Shown piece after piece: positions 52,936 to 62,887 of a DNA stretch of 64,000 bases. The notes under the pieces were generated by a model. That model made no database searches. It was not told the origin of the DNA and saw only the letters and a program-made list of their open reading frames with translations. Every line of letters begins with the position of its first letter. Within the stretch, counting starts at the first letter, position 1. Position numbers and translations under genes: made by a program. Source of the DNA: an uncultured Cohaesibacter sp. (lineage in GTDB: Bacteria; Pseudomonadota; Alphaproteobacteria; Rhizobiales; Cohaesibacteraceae); contig NZ_OY762934.1 in assembly GCF_963667045.1 (NCBI RefSeq), positions 3,364,501 to 3,428,500 of the forward strand, given 5' to 3'.

Positions 52936-52993
52936 GAGCTGCCGACAAGATCTGGTGAAGGGGAGGCATTTGCTTTCCCTTCACCGGCAGCTC
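52936..52993 (+). promoter_or_regulatory. Nested intercistronic hairpin after the binding-protein gene
   Basis: Outer arms GAGCTGCCG (52936-52944) and CGGCAGCTC (52985-52993) enclose inner arms GGTGAAGGG (52954-52962) and CCCTTCACC (52977-52985). No T-run follows. It is likely to block 3' exonucleases or attenuate read-through, raising binding protein over permease levels. Confidence 0.65.
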
Positions 52994-53033
52994 TTCCCCA
53001 ACTCTACACTAGACTGCAACGGAGGTCGGTCGC

Positions 53034-53957
53034 ATGGCCGGGTTTATCGTCAAACGACTGCTTCAGGCGATTTTTGCAACGCTCGTCGTCACATTGCTGG
53101 TGTCCTATGCGATCCGCATGACCGGAGATCCGGCGCTCATGCTGACGCAGGGGGCGGGCAGTATCACCGAGGCCGATCTGGTCCGCATTCGCGAGGCGCT
53201 GGGGGTGAACCAACCTTTCTTCGTGCAGTATTTCGGCTTTCTCAAGGACATGGTGACCTTTGACTTCGGGCGCAGCTTTCTGGGTGGCACTTCGGTTGCC
53301 GTGCTGATCGGCGGGGCGCTGCCTTCGACACTGGTGCTGGCCTTCTGGTCGATGCTGATCTCCATCGCCTTTTCCATCCCGCTCGGGATCACGGCCGCCG
53401 TTCACAAGAACAAGGCGCTGGATCAGGTGATCCGGGTGATTTCGCTGGTCGGGCTGTCCTTTCCAAACTTCTGGCTGGCCATCATGCTGGTGCTGGTCTT
53501 CTCGATCACCTGGAACATCCTGCCGCCAAGCGGCATGTCGGGCTGGCAGTCCTATATCATGCCGGCGGTGACGATGGGGGTCATCCTGATGGCCGTCAAC
53601 GTGCGTCTGGTGCGCACGACCATGCTGGAAACCCTCAATTCGCAATATATCATGGTGGCCCGCGCCAAGGGACTTTCGGAAACCAAAGTGCTCTACAAGC
53701 ATGCCCTGCGCAACTGTGCCATTCCGCTGATCACCTATATGGGGTTGCAGTTCGGCGGCCTTCTGGGCGGCATTGTGGTTATCGAGCGGGTGTTCAACTG
53801 GCCCGGCATGGGGACGCTGGCCTTTGACGCCGTGGGTGCACGCGACTATCCGGTGCTTCAGGCTTCGATCATGGTGCTGTCGCTGTTGATCATCATCGTC
53901 AACCTGCTCGTTGACATCATCTATGGCCTTGTCGATCCGCGCATCCGGACGGAGTAG
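53034..53957 (+). CDS. dppB: Peptide ABC transporter permease (DppB type)
   Basis: 307 residues with about six transmembrane helices and the binding-protein-dependent permease signature (VARAKGLSETKVLYKHALRN) near residue 205. The N-terminal FIVKRLLQAIFATLVVTLLV segment is DppB-like. GGAGG precedes the ATG. It pairs with the DppC-type permease 5 bp downstream. Confidence 0.95.
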   Translation: MAGFIVKRLLQAIFATLVVTLLVSYAIRMTGDPALMLTQGAGSITEADLVRIREALGVNQPFFVQYFGFLKDMVTFDFGRSFLGGTSVAVLIGGALPSTLVLAFWSMLISIAFSIPLGITAAVHKNKALDQVIRVISLVGLSFPNFWLAIMLVLVFSITWNILPPSGMSGWQSYIMPAVTMGVILMAVNVRLVRTTMLETLNSQYIMVARAKGLSETKVLYKHALRNCAIPLITYMGLQFGGLLGGIVVIERVFNWPGMGTLAFDAVGARDYPVLQASIMVLSLLIIIVNLLVDIIYGLVDPRIRTE

Positions 53958-53962
53958 AGAGT

Positions 53963-54811
53963 ATGGCAGAAACCAGAAAAAAACGCTTTGCCAGACCGAG
54001 CATGGAACTGGTGGTCGGTGCCGTTCTGATCACGCTCATCGTGCTGTCGGCACTGTTTGCTCATCAGCTGTTTCCCGAGGGCTTTGACAGGATCGATCTG
54101 ATGTCGCGTCTGACGCCACCGTTCCTCAAGTCGATCCATCCGCTCGGGTCCGACCCGCTGGGCCGCGACGTGCTGGCCCGGGTCGTTGCCGGTGGGCGGA
54201 TCTCGCTGCTGGTCGGCATCACCTCGGTGATCGGGGCGGTGACGCTCGGGGTCACCATCGGGCTGATCGCCGGCTTCTATCGCGGCGTGACCGACATGCT
54301 GATGATGCGCTTTGTCGACATCCAGCTGGCGCTGCCATTCATCCTGCTGGCGATCACCTTCATCGCCATTCTGGGCGGCAGCCTGCTCAACACGATCATC
54401 CTGCTGATCGTCTCCCAGTGGGTGCAATATGCCCGTCTGGTGCGCGGGCAGGTGCTGGCGTTGCGGGACAGGGAGTTCATCCTTGCGGCCCGCGCCATCG
54501 GCGTCAAGGACTGGCGGATCATCGTGCAGCATCTGCTGCCCAACCTCACAGGCCCGGTCATCGTGCTGATGACACTCAATGTGGCCAACAACATTCTGCT
54601 CGAGAGCAGCCTCACCTTCCTTGGCCTCGGGGTTGATCCGACCATTCCGTCCTGGGGCGGGATGCTGGCCGAAGGTCGCTCCTATCTGCAAACCGCATGG
54701 TGGGTCAGTGTGTTCCCCGGCCTTGCCATCATGCTCACGGTGCTGGGGCTCAACCTGCTCGGTGACTGGATGCGCGATCATCTGGATCCTACCGGAAAGA
54801 CTTCGATATGA
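53963..54811 (+). CDS. dppC: Peptide ABC transporter permease (DppC type)
   Basis: 282 residues. Six helices, the DppC-type stretch HPLGSDPLGRDVLARVVAGG in the N-terminal third, and the ATPase-contact loop ILAARAIGVKDWRIIVQHLL near residue 175. It forms the channel with the DppB-type protein. Its stop overlaps the M14 peptidase start by 4 bp (ATGA). Confidence 0.95.
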   Translation: MAETRKKRFARPSMELVVGAVLITLIVLSALFAHQLFPEGFDRIDLMSRLTPPFLKSIHPLGSDPLGRDVLARVVAGGRISLLVGITSVIGAVTLGVTIGLIAGFYRGVTDMLMMRFVDIQLALPFILLAITFIAILGGSLLNTIILLIVSQWVQYARLVRGQVLALRDREFILAARAIGVKDWRIIVQHLLPNLTGPVIVLMTLNVANNILLESSLTFLGLGVDPTIPSWGGMLAEGRSYLQTAWWVSVFPGLAIMLTVLGLNLLGDWMRDHLDPTGKTSI

Positions 54812-56562
54812 CCGTTCTGCTTGACAAGACATTTCCCCGCAGCGTCGATACCATTCTGAAGATGATCGCTGCACGCAAGGCCAAGGCGCTGGAGCTGTGG
54901 CTGTTTGACGACAGAGCCGAGCGGCTGGCTCTGGAAAGCAAACTGACGGCCATGGGCATAACGGCCCGGGTTCACAGCAGCTACAAGCCGCTGGTCCATG
55001 CCTGCCTTGAAGACCTCTGTCTTGAAGACCTCAAGACCGAAGGACTGGAGAGCGTTGCCATCACCTATCCGGTGCATGAAGCCGCGCCCGAGCATCGTTT
55101 CCTGCTGGAAGCCTACCCGCTGGCCGAGCTGTTGAAGCCAGCTGCGGTGAGCTTCACGCCGTCGACAAAGGGTACGGATCTCAATTACCTGCTTGATCTG
55201 CGCTGGCGGGACGGGCGGACGGAAAGCCGGGTGGTTTTTGCTCCGAACAGGCTGCACAAGGATTGTATCGGCGAAGCGGCTCTGTCGCCCACTGGCTGGG
55301 TGCGCTGGGCGGATGGCTCGGAAGAGCAGGTCGACACCGATTATGAGCAGCTGTTTGCCGCTACCATGCAGACGATTGCCGATCATGACTGGGGCCATGA
55401 GGAACCCTATTTCGAGGAGCTGAACATCACGGTGCTGCATCCATCGGAGGATGAGTTCCTGCCGATGGAACCGGTTGATGCCATGATCAGCCTCAGGGAA
55501 GCGTTGCATGAGGATTTCTATTTCTCGCTTCTCGAAGTGTTTCAGCAGAAGTCCGGTCGTCCCGTTGGCGACCGTGGCCTGATGCCGGGGCAGATCGTGC
55601 CTGAAATCCTCAAGGGCACGCGCGATGGTGCCTTGTCGGTCAGGATGGAGCTCCGCCCTTTGACCGTGGATGAAACCACGGTTGAAGACAGCGAGCCGGT
55701 TGAAACGCTCTCCACGCCCTTTACCGCCCCGCGCATCCGGCGCGAGCTGGCAACCATCGCAGGCGAGCCCTTCACCGCACTGTCCCGCGCCGGTCGTCTG
55801 GTCGAGGCGTGCTATCACAAGGGATCCGAGCGGCCCGTGATGATCAGTGGCGGGCAACATGCCAACGAGGTGACAGGGGCTGCCGGTGCGATGCGCAGCG
55901 GTCTGGAACTGGCCATGCGCCCCAATGCGCATTTCACGATATCGCCCTTGGAAAACCCCGATGGCTATGAACTTGGCTGGCGTCTGCGCAAGGACAATCC
56001 GCACCATATGCACCATGCTGCCCGCTACACCGCCTTTGGCTGTGATCTGGAATACCGTCCGGCGGAATCCCCGTTCGAGACGGCGATCCGGTTTGAGGCC
56101 GAGCGGCTCAGCGGTGCCAAATTGCATGTCAACCTGCATGGCTATCCGTCCCATGAATGGTCGCGGCCGTTTACCGGCTATGTGCCGCGCGGCTTCGAGA
56201 TGTGGACCCTTCCCAAGGGCTTCTTCCTGATTCTAAGACATCATGACAGCTGGAAGAAAGAAGCGCACAGCCTGATCGAGCAGATCACCGAGCGTCTGTC
56301 GGTCAACCGCAAACTGGTTGACTATAATGCGCGTGAAATTGCGCTCTACACCGAACATGCGGGCAAGCCAGAGTGGCCGGTGATCAATGGTTTCCCGGTG
56401 ATGATCTCTGTCGATGACCGCCACAGGGTACCGATCACGCTGATCACCGAGTATCCCGACGAGTCGATCTACGGCGAAGATTTCATTCAGGGCCACACCG
56501 CCCAGATGAACACTGCTCTTGCGGCCTATGACATCTGGCAGACGATGGATCTGCCCGAGTAA
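54808..56562 (+). CDS. M14-type zinc carboxypeptidase-like protein with unknown N-terminal half
   Basis: 584 residues, no signal peptide. Residues about 1-320 match nothing I recognise (mixed alpha/beta; for example LELWLFDDRAERLALESKL). From about 335 the M14 core is visible: zinc ligands H351 and E354 in GGQHANEVTG, then SPLENPDGYELGWRL, the third-ligand region H440-H444 in LHVNLHGYPSHEW and the likely catalytic Glu548 in LITEYPDES. It should hydrolyse a peptide or amide in the cytoplasm. Translational overlap with the DppC-type permease makes it part of the uptake operon, so it probably processes the imported ligand. Confidence 0.85.
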   Translation: MTVLLDKTFPRSVDTILKMIAARKAKALELWLFDDRAERLALESKLTAMGITARVHSSYKPLVHACLEDLCLEDLKTEGLESVAITYPVHEAAPEHRFLLEAYPLAELLKPAAVSFTPSTKGTDLNYLLDLRWRDGRTESRVVFAPNRLHKDCIGEAALSPTGWVRWADGSEEQVDTDYEQLFAATMQTIADHDWGHEEPYFEELNITVLHPSEDEFLPMEPVDAMISLREALHEDFYFSLLEVFQQKSGRPVGDRGLMPGQIVPEILKGTRDGALSVRMELRPLTVDETTVEDSEPVETLSTPFTAPRIRRELATIAGEPFTALSRAGRLVEACYHKGSERPVMISGGQHANEVTGAAGAMRSGLELAMRPNAHFTISPLENPDGYELGWRLRKDNPHHMHHAARYTAFGCDLEYRPAESPFETAIRFEAERLSGAKLHVNLHGYPSHEWSRPFTGYVPRGFEMWTLPKGFFLILRHHDSWKKEAHSLIEQITERLSVNRKLVDYNAREIALYTEHAGKPEWPVINGFPVMISVDDRHRVPITLITEYPDESIYGEDFIQGHTAQMNTALAAYDIWQTMDLPE

Positions 56563-56573
56563 AAGGCACTTGT

Positions 56574-56592
56574 GGCACCCTCGCGGGGTGCC
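56574..56592 (+). terminator. First hairpin after the peptide operon
   Basis: GGCACCC (56574-56580) pairs with GGGTGCC (56586-56592), 11 bp past the peptidase stop. It is followed by pyrimidines rather than a T-run. Confidence 0.4.
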
Positions 56593-56631
56593 TCCCCCTC
56601 CACACACAGAGGGGCAGGGCCATTTGGCTGA

Positions 56632-56658
56632 CGCGTGTGTTCTGAAGGGACACACGCG
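56632..56658 (+). terminator. Second hairpin after the peptide operon
   Basis: CGCGTGTGT (56632-56640) and ACACACGCG (56650-56658) are perfect 9-bp arms with a 9-base loop, followed by CTTTGC. With the first hairpin it probably ends the operon transcript. Confidence 0.45.
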
Positions 56659-57539
56659 CTTTGCATCTCATTGTGGTGCAAGGGATGTTGGCCGTTCGAG
56701 GCCATCTGCTGGTGAAGCGGGATATCCAGAATTTGTTCACTAAAAAGTGCTTTTGTCAGAGCAAATTTATTAAGCGGCATTTTGTCTTCGGGTAATTGCG
56801 TATCTGTTATGCAAATTGTCAAATGATGGAATTTCGCTCCAAAACTGGCCTTTCTCTTGGTTTTTTGCTTGAGCGCCCCCGGTGTCATGGTTCGTGCGCG
56901 GATCGCAGTTAGGCAGGGTGCGTGGGGTGCAATGCAAAATAACCCAATGTTTTCTCAGGGTTCTTTCTGCTCTTCTATAGGGGAGCAAAAGACGTGATCC
57001 CATTCCCTTGCTCTTGTCGGGTCGGCCTCGGTTGGGGCGGGGGATCCGGTTGTTGTACCGTCATGCGATGCTTTGCGGGGGAGCTGCCATGAGAAAATCG
57101 GGTAGCTGCTTGACATGGCCCGCAGCAGGCCCTTGAAAAATCTGCCAAGATCCTGCTTTCGCTGGAAAAATGCTGGATGACGCCGGGGAGAAGGCACTTG
57201 ACGACCGTCCCGTCTTGGCCTATCGCCTTAAGTCGTACGTTCCACTTTCGGACTCTTGTGATGCCTTTGTCGTGACCCTTGGGTGTCGGCGAGCTGTCCT
57301 TCGACGTGCATGCCATTTTCAACGATTGCCCGGATGCCGCATGGTCGGCATCGCACATGACGTCGGGTCGAAGGACATCTGCCCTCGGACATCTCCGGCG
57401 TCATTTCAAGGACGATAACCGCCAAGGTCTGCTGCTTTCGTCATCTCCTCCTGAACGAGAGCGCAGCATTCAGGGTGACCGTGCATTCATTGTTGCAGTG
57501 ATGATGCCTAGGCCACCACAACAAAAGGACAGTAGCTTC

Positions 57540-59630
57540 ATGACCGCTCCTGCGAAACCCCGCACACTCTTTCTGACGCCGACGACGGATGCTTTCCGCC
57601 TTGCCACTCCGGCGCTCGGGCTGGTTCGTGCCCTGCAGCGCGCTGGCCACACGGTGGCATTTGCCAAACCGGTTGCCGATTCCACCATGGAAGATGGCGA
57701 AGAAGACATTTCGGTGCATTTTGCCCGTTCGCTTTGCAATCTGACGGTGCCTGAGCCGATTTCCCTTTCCCACGCCGAAGACCAGATCCGCTCCGGCAAC
57801 ATCAGCACGCTGCTCGAAGACATCGTAGCGCTGGTTGAAGAAGCCCGCGGCGACGCTGATATCGTGGTTGTCGAAGGTGTGGTCCCGGCTGAAGATCACA
57901 ATCTGATCAGCGATCTGGACGTCGCCATGGGCCGCAGCCTCGCTGCCGAGGTCATTGCCGTTCTTTCCGGCAAGTCCGGTGATGTCGAGACCATCGTTGA
58001 TGCCGTGCGCGATGTTGCCCTGCGCGTCAATACTGCGGTGCGTCCGCTTGCCGGTGTCATGATCGGTCGTCTGCCGGATGTTGCTCTTGCCAGCGACATC
58101 AAGATTGCGCTTGAGAAAGCCAACCTCAACTTCCCGGTGATCGCCGCCTATCCGGTTACCCAGTATCTCAATGCACCGCGTCTGAGCGACGTTGTGGACG
58201 AGCTTGGCTGCAAGATCCGCTACAAGGGCGGCCTTGAAAGCGCTCGCATGGATGATGTCGTTGTGGCTGCCCGTCCGCCGGAACATCTGGTCAAGCTGTT
58301 CAAGCCGGGCACTCTGGTTGTCACCCCGGGTGACCGTTCCGACGTCATCATGACGACGGCACTGGCCCAGAGCTCCGGCATGCCGATTGCAGGCCTGATG
58401 CTGACCTGTGGCGTTCCGCTCTCCTCGTCGCTGGATGAGTTCCTCAGCGCCCGTTTCTCTGATCTGACCATTCTGGAAGTCGAGGAACAGACCTTCGATG
58501 CAGCCACCCATCTGGCAGCCATGGACCGTCGCGTTCGTCTTGGTGATGACCAGCGTATGGAAGTGCTGATGGACCACACCGCCGATCACACCGATCTGTC
58601 GGTTCTGCGTCTTGATGATACTGGTGATGCCACGGTTCACATGCCTCCTCCGATGTTCCGCCATCGCCTGATCAAGGATGCCAGCCGGGCCGGTGCGACC
58701 ATTGTTCTGCCGGAAGGGGACGAACCTCGCACGCTGCGTGCTGCCGTCATCTGCGCCGAGAAGAAAATCGCCCGCTGCCTGCTGCTGGCCAAGCCTGCCG
58801 ACGTGAAGGCGGTTTGCGAAAGCCATGGCATTTCCTTGCCGGATACGCTGGAGATCGTTGATCCGGACAGCATCCGCGAGAAATACATCGCGCCGATGTG
58901 CGAACTGCGCAAGAAGAAGGGCCTCACCCCTGAGCAGGCTGAAGCCCAACTGGAAGACAATGTGGTGCTCGGCACCATGATGCTGGCTGTCGGCGACGTG
59001 CAGGGGCTGGTCTCCGGTGCGGTTCACACCACCGCCTCCACCGTGCGTCCTGCCCTGCAACTGATCAAGACCGCTCCGGGCAACTCTATCGTGTCGTCGG
59101 TCTTCTTCATGCTGATGCCGGATCAGGTTCTGGTTTATGGCGACTGCGCCATCAACCCGGATCCGGATGCAGCCCAGCTGGCTGAGGTTGCCATGCAGTC
59201 CGCCGATTCTGCCAGGGCATTCGGCATCATTCCGAAGGTTGCCATGATCTCCTACTCCACCGGCACCTCCGGTGTTGGCGCCGACGTGGACAAGGTTCGG
59301 GAAGCAACGGCAATCGTCAAGGAAAAGCGTCCTGACATCATCATCGACGGCCCAATCCAGTATGACGCCGCTTCGGTGGAAAGCGTCAACCGCCAGAAGG
59401 CTCCGGGCAGCCCGCTTGATGGGCATGCCAATGTGTTCATCTTCCCGGATCTGAACACCGGCAACACCACCTACAAGGCTGTTCAGCGGTCTGCTGACGT
59501 GGTTTCCGTCGGCCCGATGCTTCAGGGCCTGCGCAAGCCGGTCAACGACCTGTCGCGCGGTGCTCTGGTGGATGACATCGTCTACACCATCGCACTGACC
59601 GCCATTCAGGCCGGTGCTGAAAAGGCCTGA
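57540..59630 (+). CDS. pta: Phosphate acetyltransferase
   Basis: 696 residues from the ATG at 57540, which has AAAGGAC about 10 bases upstream; the longer frame from 57279 adds 87 non-conserved residues. It is a long-form Pta: an N-terminal P-loop/BioD-like domain without a functional loop (about 1-220), a DRTGG-type domain (about 220-330), and the PTA catalytic domain from about 365 (RHRLIKDASRAGATIVLPEG, VSGAVHTTASTVRPALQLIK, FFMLMPDQVLVYGDCAINP, PMLQGLRKPVNDLSRGALVD). It interconverts acetyl-CoA and acetyl phosphate. No ackA gene is visible in the window. A strong terminator follows. Confidence 0.96.
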   Translation: MTAPAKPRTLFLTPTTDAFRLATPALGLVRALQRAGHTVAFAKPVADSTMEDGEEDISVHFARSLCNLTVPEPISLSHAEDQIRSGNISTLLEDIVALVEEARGDADIVVVEGVVPAEDHNLISDLDVAMGRSLAAEVIAVLSGKSGDVETIVDAVRDVALRVNTAVRPLAGVMIGRLPDVALASDIKIALEKANLNFPVIAAYPVTQYLNAPRLSDVVDELGCKIRYKGGLESARMDDVVVAARPPEHLVKLFKPGTLVVTPGDRSDVIMTTALAQSSGMPIAGLMLTCGVPLSSSLDEFLSARFSDLTILEVEEQTFDAATHLAAMDRRVRLGDDQRMEVLMDHTADHTDLSVLRLDDTGDATVHMPPPMFRHRLIKDASRAGATIVLPEGDEPRTLRAAVICAEKKIARCLLLAKPADVKAVCESHGISLPDTLEIVDPDSIREKYIAPMCELRKKKGLTPEQAEAQLEDNVVLGTMMLAVGDVQGLVSGAVHTTASTVRPALQLIKTAPGNSIVSSVFFMLMPDQVLVYGDCAINPDPDAAQLAEVAMQSADSARAFGIIPKVAMISYSTGTSGVGADVDKVREATAIVKEKRPDIIIDGPIQYDAASVESVNRQKAPGSPLDGHANVFIFPDLNTGNTTYKAVQRSADVVSVGPMLQGLRKPVNDLSRGALVDDIVYTIALTAIQAGAEKA

Positions 59631-59684
59631 TCTGACAAGGTCTGACGACTAGGGTTTGGCGTTTCCGTCAAACGATTGAAACAA

Positions 59685-59726
59685 AAAAGCTCTCGGGTGA
59701 ACCACCCGAGAGCTTTTCTTTTGTGT
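59685..59726. terminator. Strong bidirectional intrinsic terminator after pta
   Basis: A perfect 15-bp stem (AAAAGCTCTCGGGTG, 59685-59699; complement 59703-59717) with a 3-base loop is followed by CTTTTG and preceded by an A-run, so it can terminate both pta and the convergent RND gene. Confidence 0.92.
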
Positions 59727-59777
59727 GGAAGCGCCAGAGACCGAGCAAGTCATCCCGATGGTGCCGAGGGCTCTGTC

Positions 59778-62700
59778 TTACGCCGATTGCTGCTGGGTGA
59801 TCTCCTGATCGAGCCGATGGCTCGCTGCCCCCGGTTCCCCGCCAAGCGGCGCCAGCCAGCGATAGAACACGGGAATGAGGAACAGGGTGAACAAGGTGGC
59901 AAAACCCAACCCGCCAACCACGACCCAGCCAACGGCGATGCGGGCCTCGGCTCCGGCGCCTGACGTGATGATCAGGGGCAGGCCGCCGAAGACAGTGGAC
60001 ACCATGGTCATCATCACCGGACGGATGCGCAGGCTCACGGCATCCCGGATGGCGCTGTCGATATCCTGTCCGCGCTCCCGCAACTGGTTGGCGAATTCGA
60101 CGATCAGGATACCGTTCTTGGCCATCACGCCGATCAGCATCACAAGGCCGATCTGACTGTAATAGTTGAGCGTGCCGCCAGTGATCATGATCGCCAGCAT
60201 CGCCGCTGCCAACCCGAAGGGGACAGTGATCATGATGATGGTGGCGGAGACGAAGCTTTCGAACTGGGCGGCCAGCACGAGGAAGACGATGATCCCGGCA
60301 ATGCCGAAGATCAGCAATGTGCCCGCCCGGCCGCTATCAAGTTCACCGGCTTCGCCAAGCAGCTTGACGCTGGTGCCCTGCGGCAGGACATCGTGGGCGA
60401 TGGCCCGCATACGCTCGACCGCCTGCCCCAGATCGATGCCGCGCGGCAGGTTGGCGTTGATGGAGATGGCCAGCGATCCGCCCTCGCGGGCATAGGAGGC
60501 CTGACTGAGCACCTGGGTGAAGCTGGCGACAGAAGACAGCGGGATGATGTTGCCGCTGCTGGTGCGGGCGAACATGCGTTCCAGATCGCTGGCGTCGTTG
60601 ACCGGCCAGCCGCCATCAGGATTGATGGTCAGATCCACCTCCTCGCCATCAATGAAGACGGACGTCGGGGTGAGCCCTTGCGTGACGGCGGAAATGCTGT
60701 CGGCGATGGTGTCCGGGGTTATGCCCAGTTCAAGCGCCCGGTCCCGGTCTATATCGACGTTGATCTGAAGCGAGGTGTCGTTGGAGCTGAGCTGCGGATT
60801 GGTGAAGGTGGGATCCTGCTCCATGGCCGCGATCAGCTTGTCGGCTCCATCGACCAGTTTGGGATAGTCATTGCCTGTAACGGCGAACCGGAGCCCCGAA
60901 CCACCGCCACGGATGCCAAGGGAGTTGCCCGAGCGGGCCATCACCCGGATGCTGGCGATGTGGGTCAGCTTCCTGTTGATTTCGGCCAGAATGGTCTGCT
61001 GGTCGCGCTCCCTGTCTTCCCAGTTGGCAAGGCGCACGATGACGAAGGCGCGGGTGCCGCCGCCGCGCCCGATGAGGCTGAGGACGGATTTGACCTCGCC
61101 GCTTTCGCGATAGGGCTCAAGGATCTTCTCGACCTGTCCGATCTCGTCGCTCATATAGTCGTTCGAGCCGCCAACCGGGCCCGTGGCGATCATGAAGAAC
61201 ATGCCACGGTCTTCTGGCGGTGTGAGGGTGCTGGTCAGGTTCTGGGCCGCACCGATTGCAAAGACTGCAAAGGCGATGGCAATGCCGATGGTGAGCAGCG
61301 GCATGCGGATGGCCTTGTCGACGACATCGAGGAAGAGGCGCTTGATCAGGCCGTCCTGCTTTTCCTCATCGCGCGCTGCGGTTTCCTGCATCTTTCTGGA
61401 GGGTTTGCCCGGATCGAGGATCGAGGCCAGCATTGGCGCCATGGTCAGGGCCACGACCGAGGACAGGGTGACGCAGAAGGCCAGCACGAAGCCGAATTCC
61501 GAGAACACGCCACCGGCCTGACCGGGGAGGAAGGAAATCGGGATGAACACGGCGGCCAGTGTCGCCGTGGTGGAGATCACCGCAAAGAACACCTCGTTGG
61601 TGCCTGCAACGGCGGCAAAGCGCGCACCCTCGCCATCGTGACGGCGACGGACAATGTTTTCGACCACGACGATGGCGTCATCCACCACCATGCCGGTTGC
61701 CAGCACAAGGGCCAGCAGACTGATGGTGTTGACCGAGAAGCCGACAATCCAGATGGCCGCAATCGTGCCGATCAGGGCCACAGGAATGGCGATGGCGGGG
61801 ATGATGGTCGCGCGCCATGACCTGAGGAACAGGAAGATGACGACAATCACTATGACCACGGCCAAGAGGATGGATTTGGTCACTTCGGTGATGGACCCTT
61901 CGATGAAGATGCCGTCATCGGTGGTGATGATCAGCGAGACATCGTCGGGGATCTGGGTTTTCAGCTCGGCGACAGCCTTGCGTACGTCCCGCGAGATTGT
62001 CAGGGTGTTGCCGACGGACTGGCGAACGATGTCGATGCCGATCGATGGCCGGCCATTGACGCGGGCCGACTGGGTGGTGTCTTCACCGGTCAGCAGAACA
62101 TTGGCGACGTCCGAGATATAGGTGGTTGCATTGATGCGCAGCTTGCCGATCATCTCTGTCGTGACCAGCGGGTTGACCGAACGCAGGGTCGTGGTGCTGC
62201 GGTCGCTGTCGACCGAGCCGAGGGAATAGTCGTTGCGCAGGGTTTTCAGGGCAGTGCTGATATCGCTGAGTGTCAGGCCGCGCGCCAGCAACGCTGGCAT
62301 GGAGACATTGATCCGGAACTCGTTGGCCTTGGCGCCGGTCACAGTGATTTCAGCGATGCCCTCCACCAGATTGAGCCGGTCGGTGATCTGCCCCTCGGCG
62401 AGGGTTGTCAGCTCGGCAAGGCTCTTGTTACCCGAAAGAGCGAGGCGAATGATGGGGTCCGCATCGGCGTTGCTCTTGCGCACGGTCGGATCTTCGACAT
62501 CGTCAGGCAGCTGGCGCATGGTCTGGGACACGATCTCGCGTGCCTCGTTGGCGGCGATGTTGACATCCACGTCACTGTTGAGGTCGAGCGTGATGCGGCT
62601 GCTGCCATAGCTTGATGTGGAGGAGATGTTCTTGACGCCATCGAGCGCGCCAAAGGCGTCTTCAAGCACCGATGTGATTTCACGGTCGACCACCTCGGCT

Positions 62701-62882
62701 GACGCGCCTTCATAGGTGGTGCGGACGGACAGGGAGGGCTGATCAACATCCGGCATTTCGCGCACTTCGACCCCGGAAAGGGCGGCGATGCCTGCGATGA
62801 TGATCAGGAGGTTGATCACGAAGGCCAGAATGGGGCGGGCCACAAAGAGCCGCGTCATGCCTTCAACATGCTTGTTCGACAT
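59778..62882 (-). CDS. RND efflux pump inner-membrane protein (HAE1/AcrB family)
   Basis: 1034 residues, with 12 transmembrane helices and two large periplasmic loops. Hallmarks are RPILAFVINLLIIIAGIAAL, VREMPDVDQPSLSVRTTYEG, the proton-relay TGMVVDDAIVVVENIVRRR in TM4, and FGLAAAMLAIMITGGTLNYY and LRIRPVMMTMVSTVFGGLPL in the second half. It expels drugs or other amphiphiles by proton antiport. The gene starts 5 bp after the adaptor gene, so they form one operon; no outer-membrane factor gene is seen within the window. Confidence 0.95.
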   Translation of the reverse strand: MSNKHVEGMTRLFVARPILAFVINLLIIIAGIAALSGVEVREMPDVDQPSLSVRTTYEGASAEVVDREITSVLEDAFGALDGVKNISSTSSYGSSRITLDLNSDVDVNIAANEAREIVSQTMRQLPDDVEDPTVRKSNADADPIIRLALSGNKSLAELTTLAEGQITDRLNLVEGIAEITVTGAKANEFRINVSMPALLARGLTLSDISTALKTLRNDYSLGSVDSDRSTTTLRSVNPLVTTEMIGKLRINATTYISDVANVLLTGEDTTQSARVNGRPSIGIDIVRQSVGNTLTISRDVRKAVAELKTQIPDDVSLIITTDDGIFIEGSITEVTKSILLAVVIVIVVIFLFLRSWRATIIPAIAIPVALIGTIAAIWIVGFSVNTISLLALVLATGMVVDDAIVVVENIVRRRHDGEGARFAAVAGTNEVFFAVISTTATLAAVFIPISFLPGQAGGVFSEFGFVLAFCVTLSSVVALTMAPMLASILDPGKPSRKMQETAARDEEKQDGLIKRLFLDVVDKAIRMPLLTIGIAIAFAVFAIGAAQNLTSTLTPPEDRGMFFMIATGPVGGSNDYMSDEIGQVEKILEPYRESGEVKSVLSLIGRGGGTRAFVIVRLANWEDRERDQQTILAEINRKLTHIASIRVMARSGNSLGIRGGGSGLRFAVTGNDYPKLVDGADKLIAAMEQDPTFTNPQLSSNDTSLQINVDIDRDRALELGITPDTIADSISAVTQGLTPTSVFIDGEEVDLTINPDGGWPVNDASDLERMFARTSSGNIIPLSSVASFTQVLSQASYAREGGSLAISINANLPRGIDLGQAVERMRAIAHDVLPQGTSVKLLGEAGELDSGRAGTLLIFGIAGIIVFLVLAAQFESFVSATIIMITVPFGLAAAMLAIMITGGTLNYYSQIGLVMLIGVMAKNGILIVEFANQLRERGQDIDSAIRDAVSLRIRPVMMTMVSTVFGGLPLIITSGAGAEARIAVGWVVVGGLGFATLFTLFLIPVFYRWLAPLGGEPGAASHRLDQEITQQQSA

Positions 62883-62887
62883 TCCGG

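Larger units (their letters stand above)
56563..57539. other. Gene-free stretch between the peptide operon and pta
   Basis: About 975 bases. Two GC-rich hairpins follow the peptidase stop (see 56574-56658). Further on, AT-rich patches around 56740-56980 and 57080-57200 contain no supported gene or RNA; the pta promoter should lie in the last few hundred bases, and the pta frame continues open to 57279 without a good start. Nothing else recognised. Confidence 0.5.

Noticed and set aside
57441..59426. 661-codon minus-strand frame
   Set aside because: Antisense to pta; composition rich in His, Gln, Arg and Asn as expected of a shadow frame.
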